A program made the position numbers and the translations under genes. Below, one piece after another: positions 28,142 to 38,900 of a stretch of 64,000 nucleotides of DNA. How positions within the stretch are numbered: the stretch's first letter is position 1; each line of letters starts with the position of its first letter. The stretch is from a virus: positions 1-64,000 of IMG/VR virus record IMGVR_UViG_3300020172_002676. The stretch is one strand, 5' to 3'. The notes under the pieces are model-generated. The model searched no databases. It worked only from the letters and a program-made list of their open reading frames with translations, and had not been told where the DNA came from.

Positions 28142-28366
28142 TTATCCGTTTAATAATTGTTTTATACCTCTTGAGGTTTCTACTCTAACCTTTCTATTGG
28201 CAGTTGTTTGATGACCTGCTCTTTCTATAAGACCATCTCTTTCTCTTACAGTGTAACAATCCCCTGTATCTAAGTCGCAAACTTGTTTAGTTCCGTCTCC
28301 GTTGTCTTCTTCAGAAAATCTTACCGATTTTCCAAGATAGTTGTCTAATGTTGATTTTAAGCTCAT
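28142..28366 (-). CDS. Small unknown protein
   Basis: 74 aa, not recognised. The N-terminus MSLKSTLDNYLGKSVRF is followed by an acidic turn, a CDLDTGDCYTV beta-hairpin with two cysteines, and a basic C-terminal third. It starts 14 bp after a TATTTAT element and ends 4 bp before the 221-aa gene. Both genes begin with the same MSL(K/D) reading. No function can be assigned. Confidence 0.5.
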   Translation of the reverse strand: MSLKSTLDNYLGKSVRFSEEDNGDGTKQVCDLDTGDCYTVRERDGLIERAGHQTTANRKVRVETSRGIKQLLNG

Positions 28367-28380
28367 ATAAATCTTTCTAT

Positions 28381-28387
28381 ATAAATA
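28381..28387 (-). promoter_or_regulatory. TATTTAT element (candidate phage promoter)
   Basis: Coding strand GATATATTTATATAGAAAG, ending 14 bp before the ATG of the 74-aa gene, in the 39-bp gap after the 2424-aa gene. Confidence 0.4.
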
Positions 28388-28405
28388 TATCGTTTAGGTG
28401 TTAAA

Positions 28406-31400
28406 TTAAAGAATAATATATTCCATCTTAAATGGTAATAAAACATCTTGTGGATTCTTAACTTTATCAAGTGGAATTGCTCTTACATAAAAAGTAACAT
28501 TAACTTTACCACCACTATAACTATTAATTACCGCAGGACTTAATCCTAAAACATTAAGTAAGAATTGATTTTGGTCCATTGTAAACACATTACCCGAAAC
28601 AAAACTAGTATTTGGTACGTTTGTCAAAACGGTTGATTGTTTTAGTATCTCTATGTTTTGTGTGTTATTTGGTCCTGCAACAACTTTAGTAATATTATAA
28701 ACATATTGTGGTAAATTCCATATATCCCAAACTCCAACATTAGGGGCAACTTGTACACTTAATGTTCCGTCTAAGGTAGTACTTGAAATTAAAGTTACTG
28801 GTGATGGGTTTGTATTGGCCGCAGAAGTTGAATTCGGTAATGATGGTACTCCAGGTAATGATTGTTGTGGGTTATAGGTAAATAAAGTACTACTTACACC
28901 ATTTCCGTATTTTGTTCTAACACTAATTGTATTAGTTTGAATTACTAAAGTAGGACTCTTCGGTACTATTACCGATATATTGCTATCAGTATAAACAGTA
29001 ATACCTGTAGTTGTTAAAACATTATTAATGGTAACTCCTGTTGTTGTTTCAAAACCAGTTCCAACAATATTCAAAATAGTATTATTAACGCCAATATTAG
29101 GTGAGAATGATTTTATTGTTGGTGGAGGGCACGCAACAGGTACAGTTGTAGTTGTATTAAGATTATTTGGTGTTGGTGTTTTTCCAGCGTTAAGGTCGGC
29201 AATTTTTTGTTTTTGTATTTCATCTGCGGTTCTAGCACCTTTAACGGACTCAACATTTAATCTAACTTCTCCCGCAGAAGAATATCCTTCATTAGTAGTT
29301 TTAATTAATTTTGTATATTCATTAATATGTGAATCATAATAACTTGTTGAAACCGCATTATTACTATTTTCACCAGGCCAAGAACAAGCATAAAATTTAG
29401 GTATTGACAGTCCATCAACAAATATTTGGTCAATTCTTGGTAATAATCTTGCAATCATAAAATCAACAAAGTCTTCAACATTTTTAAAATTTGCAACAGG
29501 TTGTGAAGTTGTCGTACCTTTTGAATTTGGAACGTTAACACAAGAATATTGTTTTTGTATAAACTTATCACTTGTTAATCCAAAATCGTAGTTTAATTCG
29601 ACCGCAGCATAATTGTTATTATATCCATAAAATGTACCTCCTTTAAATGTTCTAATATAACACATAATATAAATAAAAACTTGTAAATTTTCATTTGCTG
29701 TTCTTTGTGTTATAACATCTGCAAGTTGTTGTGGTGATAATGATGTTGTCTTAGATTCTACAACTTCCCAAGTACTGTATTGAGTATTTAAATTGTTTGA
29801 ACACGAATTTTGTGCTGCAGCACTATTATCACCACTCTGTGAAAGTAATGCGGATTTATTAATATTAGTTATTGGTTTGTCAGTAACACTATCTTTTTTA
29901 GATTTAACAATGTTCTCAATTTCTGTTAAAACATTTTGATTAATACTTTGTAAAAGATTATCTATTGATGGTAAATCATATATTCCTTGTCTAATACCAC
30001 CAAACCTTGTTTGAAAACTTCCCGCAGTTATAGTATGATTAACTTCAGTAACCATATATGGACCATTAAACATTGGTACGTGTCTAAGATTAAAATACAT
30101 TGTTGGTTGTAATAACGCATTACCCAAACAAGTCACATCACATTTATAACTTCTTTGTTTATAAAGATTATATAAACTAACATTTTGTGTTGTGGTGTTT
30201 TTTCCATTTGCTTGGTCAACCATATCTAATTGAGCCTGAATTGATTCAGATGTTGCCTTTCCACTATCCATTGACACATTAAATGAATAAAAAATATTTT
30301 GATTTCTGATTCCAATATCAACATTAAATCCAACACATTTATTTGAAACCGCCCAATCTTTTTTTCCGACTTGATTTTCAATTAGTGGATTTTCCGAAGC
30401 CCTTCTTAATTCAAATCCATCATCTCTATATCTTGAATTACCCTTTGGTAAATCTAAGTGTGTTGATGGGATTCCAACATAAAAACAAATTAATTTAGGT
30501 CCAGATTTTCTATAATCAACATCTAAAAATGTTCCCCACATATTGTTAGCAAATTGTAAACTACCCTCTGGTTGTGGTATTGTTGTACCATCAACCTCTT
30601 GGACATTATAAAAGTTAACATATGCAGGTAATGGCATTACATTAAATTTATTTTGAATTAAAATACCACTTATGAATGTAAAAACACTCATTGACATATT
30701 AAGTGACTTTTCAGTTAACTTATCTTTTAAAGAAAAAATATCAATAATAACAGTATCCCCAATATTCCTTGATGCCCTATCTAAGAATAACATATCTTCA
30801 AACAATGTTTTTGTTTTAAAATCCCCACCAGCAATCCACTTGTCGTTTAAGGCTTTGAACATTTCATAATTTTCAACTTTACTTTGTGTACCATCAATAA
30901 CACTTCTAATTGTTTTTTCGGGTAATTCTTGTTGGTTTGGTAATTCGGCTCTAACTTTACCTAGAATTTGATTTAATAAAATTGTTTGTAATCCACTTGT
31001 GCCTTGTAGGTATGTGTTAAGTCTGGTTTTAAATTCAGAACTTGTCAATGTTGGAGTATACAACTTTTGAGTTGCATACATTTTAATAAGTGGTGAACAT
31101 AAAACAATATTATCAACGGTAAAACCTATATTATTATCAATAAAAAAATCGGTAATATACGAACCATTATCATCATACCTAAGATTTGCAATTGTTGAGA
31201 ATCCTACTTCTGTTTCTAACGCTGTCCATTCAAGTGAAAAATTAGTTTTAGATTGAATTAAAGTAGTAGTATTAGTTTTTGATGGTAATGTATTATTAAC
31301 ATACGGTGTAAAAATTATAGGGTCAGTAATTGTTGAACTACCACCATTAGAAGCCAAAAAGGAATCAAACACTCTTCGTTTATAATTTGCAGGATTACCA

Positions 31401-34400
31401 TATTTTAACATAACGTCATATTCCAAAAACGTTTTAATTGTATTTGAAAACGATACTAATTGAGTACTTCCAATTGTGTTAAAATATTCATCATTTGATG
31501 TTGATATCTCTTTTCCATTGACCCCCATTAATGTTCTAAACAAGTATTGGAAATTTTTATATACCGCATTACTATCCACAGGAGAATCCCCAATTGGTAC
31601 TTCAATCTGTACCCCTAAATCAATATCTGAAATTGGTTTTGAAAAATTTAAAAACTCTTGTTCAAATTTATCTAAAATACTCTTATCAAAAACTGAAAAA
31701 ATTTCTTCAATTTTAGAATAATCATCATCCATCTTTAAGTTAAATGATGATTGTTTTGATGTCCCCGTTAAAATTTTATTTAAATATGAATCAGGTTGTG
31801 GCTTACTTATTTGATTATTATCAAAATATCCAAAATTTGATGTTGACCATAATAATCTAACAGAACCATTATACATTGATTGGTTATTAGTTAAATCCAC
31901 AACAGTATTATTATTAGTAATACATTCAATTTGTGTTTGATTAATTGACGAACCAAAAGATGGAACAACATAATATTTTGCGTTTGTTGTTTTTGGAAGT
32001 GGAGAACAAGAAAGAGAATTTTGTGCCAAGTCCGCAATACCATTAGGTAAGATTACTGACCACGTATTTACTGTAATTGCCGAAGACCCTTGACTTGCAA
32101 ATATTCTTGAACCCGTAAAATTAAAAAGATTAATACCCCCATTAACACTATCTTGTATTTCGGCATCAGAATATGTTTGGTATAAGTCATATCCATTATA
32201 AAACACATTAAAATCGTTAATAACTTTAGGATAAAATCCTGTTTGAATTGATATACTATTAGTGTTAGATTGTTGTAGTGTTATATTTTGGTCAACTCCA
32301 CCAAATTTAAATGTGTATGTTTTTGTGTCTGAACTAGTTATTGGGTCAAAATTTACTTTGTAGTCAAAGTTTTTCCAAGCAGAGTCCAATATATCAAGTC
32401 CACTATTTTTATAGGTTTTATATCTATACCATATAGAACCCATTTTCAATACCCAAGCATATGGCATTTTATGAATCGCACCAAACTTTTTAAAACAAGA
32501 TGCAATATAATCTAACTCACTTGACGCTCCAACAGTTTTATATCTTTCTCTTAGAGACGCTAATGGTAATGAATTTATAAAAAGATACGCCGCCTGAGTA
32601 TAAGCATACTTATCTTTTCTCCTCCAATTATATACACCATTTTGTATCGCATTGATAAAGTATGGTGTGTTTAACATTGAGGTTGTTGTCTCTATTGTTA
32701 AATTTTTGGTTGGGGAAACGTAATTAACATATCCCTCAGATGGTACAAAAAACTCAGGGTCTTTTCTTTGTGTATCATAAAAAAACGCTAAGTTATTGGT
32801 TCCAAGTATTTCAATTGGGTTTTTAACATTTAAATAAGAAAAATTTGTAACAGGTCTATTTGTTGTATAATTGTAAATGCTATCAAAATTTGAAATAACA
32901 TTTCTTGGTACAAAAACACTTAAAACATTTGTTGTGTTATATACCGAATTTTTAGACGCATTATTACTAAGGCTCATGTTATTTGAAACCCAAGAAGGGT
33001 CGGTAAATGGATATGTATCAATAATTAATGGCTCATTTGTTGCGTTTTTAACTAATTGTGTTAACGCTAATGAGTTTGTACTTGTTTGCGGTTCTCTACC
33101 TAAATCATTAATACCAAGAATATTAAAAGAATTTTCTGTTATATTCTTTATGTAAGGTGTTACATAAAAGTCCCTAATAAAATCTTGATATGACCTACCC
33201 GTTCCTTGATTTGATATACTCTCTAAAAATGTGGGGTAGTTTTGTGCGGTTATATCATAATTTTTTAATTTTAAACTTAAATAAGGTGAACTAACACCTA
33301 ACCCTGTTACAATATTATTTGTTTCTGCACTAGTCACCAAATCAACCAATTGATTTAATTGATTAGTATTGGCCCTTATAAATCCAGAATAATTTGATGT
33401 TAAATATTGTCTTTCCCATATCTCATAGAAAAATTTAATTTCTTCTTTATTAACATATGCAATACTCGCTGATGGATATTCAATAGCATTAACATTAATA
33501 ATATTTGTAGTTGATTGATTATCAATTGGTGGTTCAGTTGGTGGATTAAATTTTTGTGTTAATCCTCTCATATATTCTTCAACAAACTCTACTTCAGGCC
33601 ATTTATCAAATTGAGAACCTTGTGTTTGGTAAACATATTTTGGGTCACCAAGATACGCCAATTGGAATCTACCTTTTTTATATTCTTCCGTTACCTCAAC
33701 AAAAAATTGTGGCCACGGATACACAGGTATTTGGGAAGTAGATAATCCTTGATTACTTGCCTGAGCACTTGCTGATATTTTTACATCATCAATTGTATCG
33801 GTTCCTGGTGCTGACGATGGATTACTTAAAATAGCATTTTTTCTTATTGGGTCGTATTTTACATTCCAAGCGTTTGTATGAACATCATCAAGTAATCTAA
33901 TGAATGCTTCCGCTGAAGCCATAATAACAGCACAAATATTTCTAACGGTTGGTCTAAATCCAATACCTGTTGACGAATCTTCAATTTTTCTTGCAAAATC
34001 TTCGGTTATTTTTTTTTCGTATTCTGAAAGTTTTTGATTTGCAATCGTCTCCATTTCAGAAATTAATACTTCAAATCTAGGAAGATTTAATGAGAGTTTT
34101 CCTCCTCCCTCAAAAATATATAATGGAGGTGTAATAATATTACCAATAGTACTTACCGCTCTAGTATCTGACGTGTCTTTTTCGGAAATAGGTTTAAGTA
34201 TTTTTTCTAATTCTATACTCATTGATAACTTGTCAGCTTCGGTTGGTGTAATAATTCCTTTTTGTTCTGTTGTTGTTTTATCTAAATTAATATCCGATGG
34301 AATAATAGTTCTTAAAAACGTATCATAACTAATACTATTTTTAATAGGCGTTTGACTTTCGGTTCCAAGTGTCGGATTTGATGCTAGTAATTTATTAAAT

Positions 34401-35680
34401 TCAGTTGTATACCCACTTAAAAGGCTTTTAGCACGTTGTTGTGCAACAGGGTCTTTTCTTATATTTTCTTTAAAAAAGAAAACTTGTTCATTATTGTCTT
34501 TTAATATTATAGGGTTTGGGTCTAAATAAGTGTTAAACCAAGATGTTCTTTCACCAATGATTGTATTATAATAATTTTGTAAAGTCTCTTTGTACGCCCT
34601 AATATTTGTTAACGGTGCAACATCAACTTTACTATATGAGTCAACAATATTTCTTTCAAAATTTTGAATTTTACTCATTAGTTGCGCAAAGGTAATTTCA
34701 GGAAAATCAGGACTAATTAACCCTTTGGCTTTATATTCACTATAAAGTTCAACAACTTTTTGATATCCTTTTTCAGACACTAGTTGAGTTGATATATTAT
34801 CAGTACTTATTGTAGATTCTTTTGAAATCGCACCTGTCTGTGAAACATTGGCTCTGGTATTTTTGTCTCCAACTTCTGGTGATATTGGTGATTTAGAAAT
34901 ATCAAATCTTGTACTGTACATATGTGGAGCCGCAAGTAAGTGACCCATAGATACCTCATTCAAGATATTAAATTTATATCCAATAAATTCCAATCTTATT
35001 TGATAATTTCCACTATTTCCATTAAATGACGCATTAAACGTTTTTAAATTCAGTTGGTATCTCACTGCTTGTCCATAATAACCCTTTAATGTTAAATAAA
35101 ATGGACAATATGGTAAATTAAAAAATGCTGAATATGGTGAATCATTACCTAATTGGAATAACGCTCTTCCCTGAATATCTTCTAAGAGTATTGTTACTGT
35201 TGGTACAAACGAAGTGTTAGTTGTTACATTAATACTTGTAATACCTAATAAACCATTATCAGTTGCTTTATCACCAGGCGCACTAACTGTATTTTTTTCA
35301 TACGGTTTAGACCCAATAGGTTCTATAATCTCCTGTCTCATTTGGTTTTGACCTAAACCATTTTTCGCATTTTTACCCGTTAACTCATCATAATAACCTG
35401 TAGTTAAAAAAGTATCCTCTGTTGGTCTTAAAAAATTCATTTTAGCAACTGAAATAGTTCTAATCCTATCTTCAGATGTTCCTCCAACCGCCAATTTTGT
35501 TCTTGGTATAACCTCGGCCTCAAGGTTTGCAAACATAACCAATTTTTCGTGGTCAACTAATCTTTCTCTAATATTTCCAAAAGAGTCTATTGTTTTGTTG
35601 GGGTCAACCATAATAATATTATTATAATCAAACTCAACCAATATGTTACCACTATTGTCTCCTTGTACGTTACCTGCCAT
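28406..35680 (-). CDS. Giant tail/baseplate protein with IPT/TIG domain
   Basis: 2424 aa. The N-terminal 300 residues contain LLEDIQGRALFQLGND and YCPFYLTLKGYYGQ, beta-structured and hub-like in character. Around residues 1830-1895, a Cys-containing block ends FNLRHVPMFNGPYMVTEV, then TITAGSFQTRFGG. This resembles the outer-strand and exit region of tail-hub (gpD/gp27-like) proteins. Residues about 2000-2030 hold an NNNYAAVELNYDFG segment reminiscent of peptidoglycan-hydrolase folds, which is weak. Residues 2184-2271 are an IPT/TIG domain (IKSFSPNIGVNNTILNIVG onward). It overlaps the gp53-like gene by 11 bp. A multi-domain hub or tail-tip role is inference. Confidence 0.6.
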   Translation of the reverse strand: MAGNVQGDNSGNILVEFDYNNIIMVDPNKTIDSFGNIRERLVDHEKLVMFANLEAEVIPRTKLAVGGTSEDRIRTISVAKMNFLRPTEDTFLTTGYYDELTGKNAKNGLGQNQMRQEIIEPIGSKPYEKNTVSAPGDKATDNGLLGITSINVTTNTSFVPTVTILLEDIQGRALFQLGNDSPYSAFFNLPYCPFYLTLKGYYGQAVRYQLNLKTFNASFNGNSGNYQIRLEFIGYKFNILNEVSMGHLLAAPHMYSTRFDISKSPISPEVGDKNTRANVSQTGAISKESTISTDNISTQLVSEKGYQKVVELYSEYKAKGLISPDFPEITFAQLMSKIQNFERNIVDSYSKVDVAPLTNIRAYKETLQNYYNTIIGERTSWFNTYLDPNPIILKDNNEQVFFFKENIRKDPVAQQRAKSLLSGYTTEFNKLLASNPTLGTESQTPIKNSISYDTFLRTIIPSDINLDKTTTEQKGIITPTEADKLSMSIELEKILKPISEKDTSDTRAVSTIGNIITPPLYIFEGGGKLSLNLPRFEVLISEMETIANQKLSEYEKKITEDFARKIEDSSTGIGFRPTVRNICAVIMASAEAFIRLLDDVHTNAWNVKYDPIRKNAILSNPSSAPGTDTIDDVKISASAQASNQGLSTSQIPVYPWPQFFVEVTEEYKKGRFQLAYLGDPKYVYQTQGSQFDKWPEVEFVEEYMRGLTQKFNPPTEPPIDNQSTTNIINVNAIEYPSASIAYVNKEEIKFFYEIWERQYLTSNYSGFIRANTNQLNQLVDLVTSAETNNIVTGLGVSSPYLSLKLKNYDITAQNYPTFLESISNQGTGRSYQDFIRDFYVTPYIKNITENSFNILGINDLGREPQTSTNSLALTQLVKNATNEPLIIDTYPFTDPSWVSNNMSLSNNASKNSVYNTTNVLSVFVPRNVISNFDSIYNYTTNRPVTNFSYLNVKNPIEILGTNNLAFFYDTQRKDPEFFVPSEGYVNYVSPTKNLTIETTTSMLNTPYFINAIQNGVYNWRRKDKYAYTQAAYLFINSLPLASLRERYKTVGASSELDYIASCFKKFGAIHKMPYAWVLKMGSIWYRYKTYKNSGLDILDSAWKNFDYKVNFDPITSSDTKTYTFKFGGVDQNITLQQSNTNSISIQTGFYPKVINDFNVFYNGYDLYQTYSDAEIQDSVNGGINLFNFTGSRIFASQGSSAITVNTWSVILPNGIADLAQNSLSCSPLPKTTNAKYYVVPSFGSSINQTQIECITNNNTVVDLTNNQSMYNGSVRLLWSTSNFGYFDNNQISKPQPDSYLNKILTGTSKQSSFNLKMDDDYSKIEEIFSVFDKSILDKFEQEFLNFSKPISDIDLGVQIEVPIGDSPVDSNAVYKNFQYLFRTLMGVNGKEISTSNDEYFNTIGSTQLVSFSNTIKTFLEYDVMLKYGNPANYKRRVFDSFLASNGGSSTITDPIIFTPYVNNTLPSKTNTTTLIQSKTNFSLEWTALETEVGFSTIANLRYDDNGSYITDFFIDNNIGFTVDNIVLCSPLIKMYATQKLYTPTLTSSEFKTRLNTYLQGTSGLQTILLNQILGKVRAELPNQQELPEKTIRSVIDGTQSKVENYEMFKALNDKWIAGGDFKTKTLFEDMLFLDRASRNIGDTVIIDIFSLKDKLTEKSLNMSMSVFTFISGILIQNKFNVMPLPAYVNFYNVQEVDGTTIPQPEGSLQFANNMWGTFLDVDYRKSGPKLICFYVGIPSTHLDLPKGNSRYRDDGFELRRASENPLIENQVGKKDWAVSNKCVGFNVDIGIRNQNIFYSFNVSMDSGKATSESIQAQLDMVDQANGKNTTTQNVSLYNLYKQRSYKCDVTCLGNALLQPTMYFNLRHVPMFNGPYMVTEVNHTITAGSFQTRFGGIRQGIYDLPSIDNLLQSINQNVLTEIENIVKSKKDSVTDKPITNINKSALLSQSGDNSAAAQNSCSNNLNTQYSTWEVVESKTTSLSPQQLADVITQRTANENLQVFIYIMCYIRTFKGGTFYGYNNNYAAVELNYDFGLTSDKFIQKQYSCVNVPNSKGTTTSQPVANFKNVEDFVDFMIARLLPRIDQIFVDGLSIPKFYACSWPGENSNNAVSTSYYDSHINEYTKLIKTTNEGYSSAGEVRLNVESVKGARTADEIQKQKIADLNAGKTPTPNNLNTTTTVPVACPPPTIKSFSPNIGVNNTILNIVGTGFETTTGVTINNVLTTTGITVYTDSNISVIVPKSPTLVIQTNTISVRTKYGNGVSSTLFTYNPQQSLPGVPSLPNSTSAANTNPSPVTLISSTTLDGTLSVQVAPNVGVWDIWNLPQYVYNITKVVAGPNNTQNIEILKQSTVLTNVPNTSFVSGNVFTMDQNQFLLNVLGLSPAVINSYSGGKVNVTFYVRAIPLDKVKNPQDVLLPFKMEYIIL

Positions 35681-35993
35681 AATAATAAAAATAGTTTGCT
35701 AATGCTCCCTTATAATCCTGTAAAGAAGGTAGTAATGGATATGGAATAATCAATATCGCCCCATCATATATATTATTTTCTAACCCCCCAAATTGTGGAT
35801 TTGCTTGTAATATTAACCAACCAAAATACGGTGAGTTATAAAATTCTTGCGAAACAACATCCAGTCTACTTCTAGCGACCTTATATATAAAAGATTTGTC
35901 AGTTGTTTTTTGAGGTAATTCCACAAAGGGAACAACGGTTTGTTCTCCGTTAATTAGAAAATCACTATATCTATTCCAATATTGATACGCCAT
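35670..35993 (-). CDS. Baseplate wedge protein, gp53-like
   Basis: 107 aa. The sequence RLDVVSQEFYNSPYFGWLI, then LQANPQFGGLENNIYDGAI and a final IPYP resembles the gp53/LysM-like wedge family: helix (DxxSQxxYxxPxxWWxIxxAN), then xIxxGxxLxIPxP. gp53 links the wedge to the hub. The gene is sandwiched by two giant tail genes with overlapping starts and stops (TAATG with the 1699-aa gene, 11 bp with the 2424-aa gene), so the three are almost certainly co-translated. Confidence 0.8.
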   Translation of the reverse strand: MAYQYWNRYSDFLINGEQTVVPFVELPQKTTDKSFIYKVARSRLDVVSQEFYNSPYFGWLILQANPQFGGLENNIYDGAILIIPYPLLPSLQDYKGALANYFYYYGR

Positions 35994-38900
35994 TAGTTAA
36001 GTTTTGCTTTTGATATATACACAAATGCAAGATAATTGTCATTCCATGTTTTATTATTTGTGTTTTGATTTTGGGTTGCCCCTAAACCTTTAATTAATTT
36101 TTGTTGTCCGTTAGTATTCGCGTTTTCTGTTGTATAAGTAAAAATTCTTTTTTTACTACTAAATGGTGTGTATTTTAAAAAATCTTTCACTTTTTCTTTT
36201 TCCATGTAATTAATAAATTCTTTAGTAATACTATTTTCCTCAGCAAATAATGTTTTTGCAATTCTATCCCAATAAGAATCAAACACTTCACTAATATTAT
36301 CGGCACCTTTACCAATAATTGCAGGATTTTTAAGTACATTACCTATCATTGCAGTTTTAAATGTTTCATATTTTTTTGAATCCACAATGTCATCCGAAAA
36401 TAACATATACACTCTTCTAAATACAAAACTATCAAATGTTGAAAGTGGGCTCTCAGTATACCATTTTTGATTTCTACAAAATGGTATAAAAACCTCTTGG
36501 TCTTGTGGTAATTTATATGGTCCATTTAAAGGTACATCAAATACTAAAGTACCTGTATACTTTTGATTATCACCAGTATATATAAAAGTATTTCCACTCC
36601 AAATAATTTGATTAAATTCTTTAATATTATTACTAATCTTTGTAACATCTTTATTTAATTCATCAAAAGTATCAATCGCCCCAACGGAACTAGAATCAAC
36701 AGGTGTTGTTCCTGATGTATTGTAAGACCTAACAACGCCATTTGTTTGTTGTTGTCCATCCGTTCCTGTTATTGGAATACTTTTTCCATCCTTATCATAA
36801 GTAATTGTATTTATTCTTCCAATATTTCCAATATAGCTTTGTTGGGTACTGGTCATACTTTGACTTATTGTTGTCGCAGCATTTAAATAACCACCCCTTT
36901 TATTCTTAATAATGTTTAAATAATTTTCCTTTATCTGATTTTTAAGCCTATATGAGAAACCAAGAGAATCTTTTGAGATATACTGAATAAACCCTTCATC
37001 ACCATTATTCACATTTGAAGATAAATCTTCAAAAATAACATTAACTCGTTTTTCAAGATTATTTGGTTTACCAAAAAGAATTGTTTTTTCGGCTTCAGTT
37101 ATTAAAAAAGTACCCTCCGTATATGTTCGTTCTAACATCCATTGTTGACGTAATCCATTATTATATTGGTTTACTGTCTCTCTATTTTTATTTACAACAT
37201 TTGTAAAATAATTTTGAGTCTCACCAACAAATTTAGTCATAAACTCACCATATGATATTGTTCCTGTTTGACCAGTTGATGTTACATTACTAGTTAAAAT
37301 AGTTCCAATAGTATTTTCATTTGTCTGCCCATTATTTGGTGCTGCTTGATTTATAGTTGGGGGACTAACGTTGTTAACCGCCGACTTTAAGAAATCTTTA
37401 TCAATTACTTTATAACTTGCATCTGTTGGGTCAGACCTATCATCATACATTTCTGTATTTGCATAATAATTAAATGTTAATGCATTTTGAAGTTTATCAA
37501 CAGATTCTTTCAATCCGCTACCACCAACAAAATTAAATTGCATTGTAACATTCGCAATCATTGGTTGAATACCAATACCTTCAGGATTAATATCTAAATT
37601 TTCATAAGTAAGTCCCAAACTTGTTGGAATAATTTTTGTATTATAGAAATCCCCAATTCTTAATATTAAAACAGGTGGTGCTCCGAACGCAGTATTTGTT
37701 GCATTATTATAATCCAAAACTTGTTGTCCTCCAATCTGTTTAATTGTTGGTATAGTATCACCAGGTCTCATACATTGTTGTAAAAATGTTAACCTTGAGT
37801 TAAGTCCTTCAGGGGTTATTGAGTGAAATGCTGGTTGAAAGAATTTTAATTTATCTCTAAGGTTATCATAAACCATAGGAGTTTCTTCCTTAATTGTTTC
37901 AAAATAATCACACTCTGATAATAACGCTCTTAATACACGTTTACTAATATTGTCTCTTTGTACAACAGTAGTTTCTAATACAGGAACTGTTTCTGTTTTA
38001 GTTACAACATTACCCACAACAACTGTGGTTTTTTTAGGTATTGGCTCTGATGGAGGTGCAAAATTTGTATCAATTTTAGAAATATACGACCTTCTACACG
38101 CCATCGCATTTGTGGTGTATACATCTTTTGAACCAACTTGAGTATCACCACCAACAACACTTTTATCTTTATCACTACAATTTACATCACTCCAACTAAC
38201 AAGTTGATTTATTGAGTATGGTGGTTTTGTTACTTTTGATTTTAACGGCCACGACGCCACTTTATCTTCACCATAAGTTTTACCAGGTTTAAGTATTAGT
38301 TTTTGTTGTTTAACATACTCCATAGTATTTAAATCTTCAGCAAAAAACTTAATTGTGGAAGCAATTCTTCTTTTTGATAATTCAATATTATATGTTTGTG
38401 ATGCTGGTGCAGAGCAACTTGAATCTATTGTTAATGTAATTGTTCCATTTGGATTTTGTTTTAATTGATTAGCAATATCTATTGCCAATTGTTTTCCAAC
38501 TTCATAATTTGGTGTAACAACGGTATTATAATTTTCATCTAATTCAGTCCCGTTTGGTTTTACAGAATATGTTGGTTTTTCATTTATATATTCATCATAC
38601 ATTAAATTATAATTTGGTGTATTAACCAAAAACTCCGCATCTGTTTTTGCTCCGTTTGGTTTAGGATAGTCATTAGAAAAATAAAAACCTAAATTTAAAT
38701 ACTTGTCAAAATTAATAGGTGCCCCACCACTTCCACCATTTCCACCAATATTACCAGTTGTTTGTCCTGCAACTTGTGGTATTGTAGTAATAGTACTAGT
38801 AACATATTCCATCTGTTCTTTTGTAAGTTCTTTAGATGTAATCGCTTGTTGTATTTGATATAAGTCATTTGGACCTATTGTATAATATTTTTTAGCTAAC

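Noticed and set aside
27645-28153. Two plus-strand frames of about 147 aa
   Set aside because: They mirror the Pro/Ala-rich and Glu/Lys-rich parts of the 221-aa minus-strand gene. One is His/Leu/Gln-rich with no domain pattern.
28142-28366. Prohead or scaffold role for the 74-aa and 221-aa genes
   Set aside because: Coiled coil and charge alone do not support it, and no head genes are nearby.
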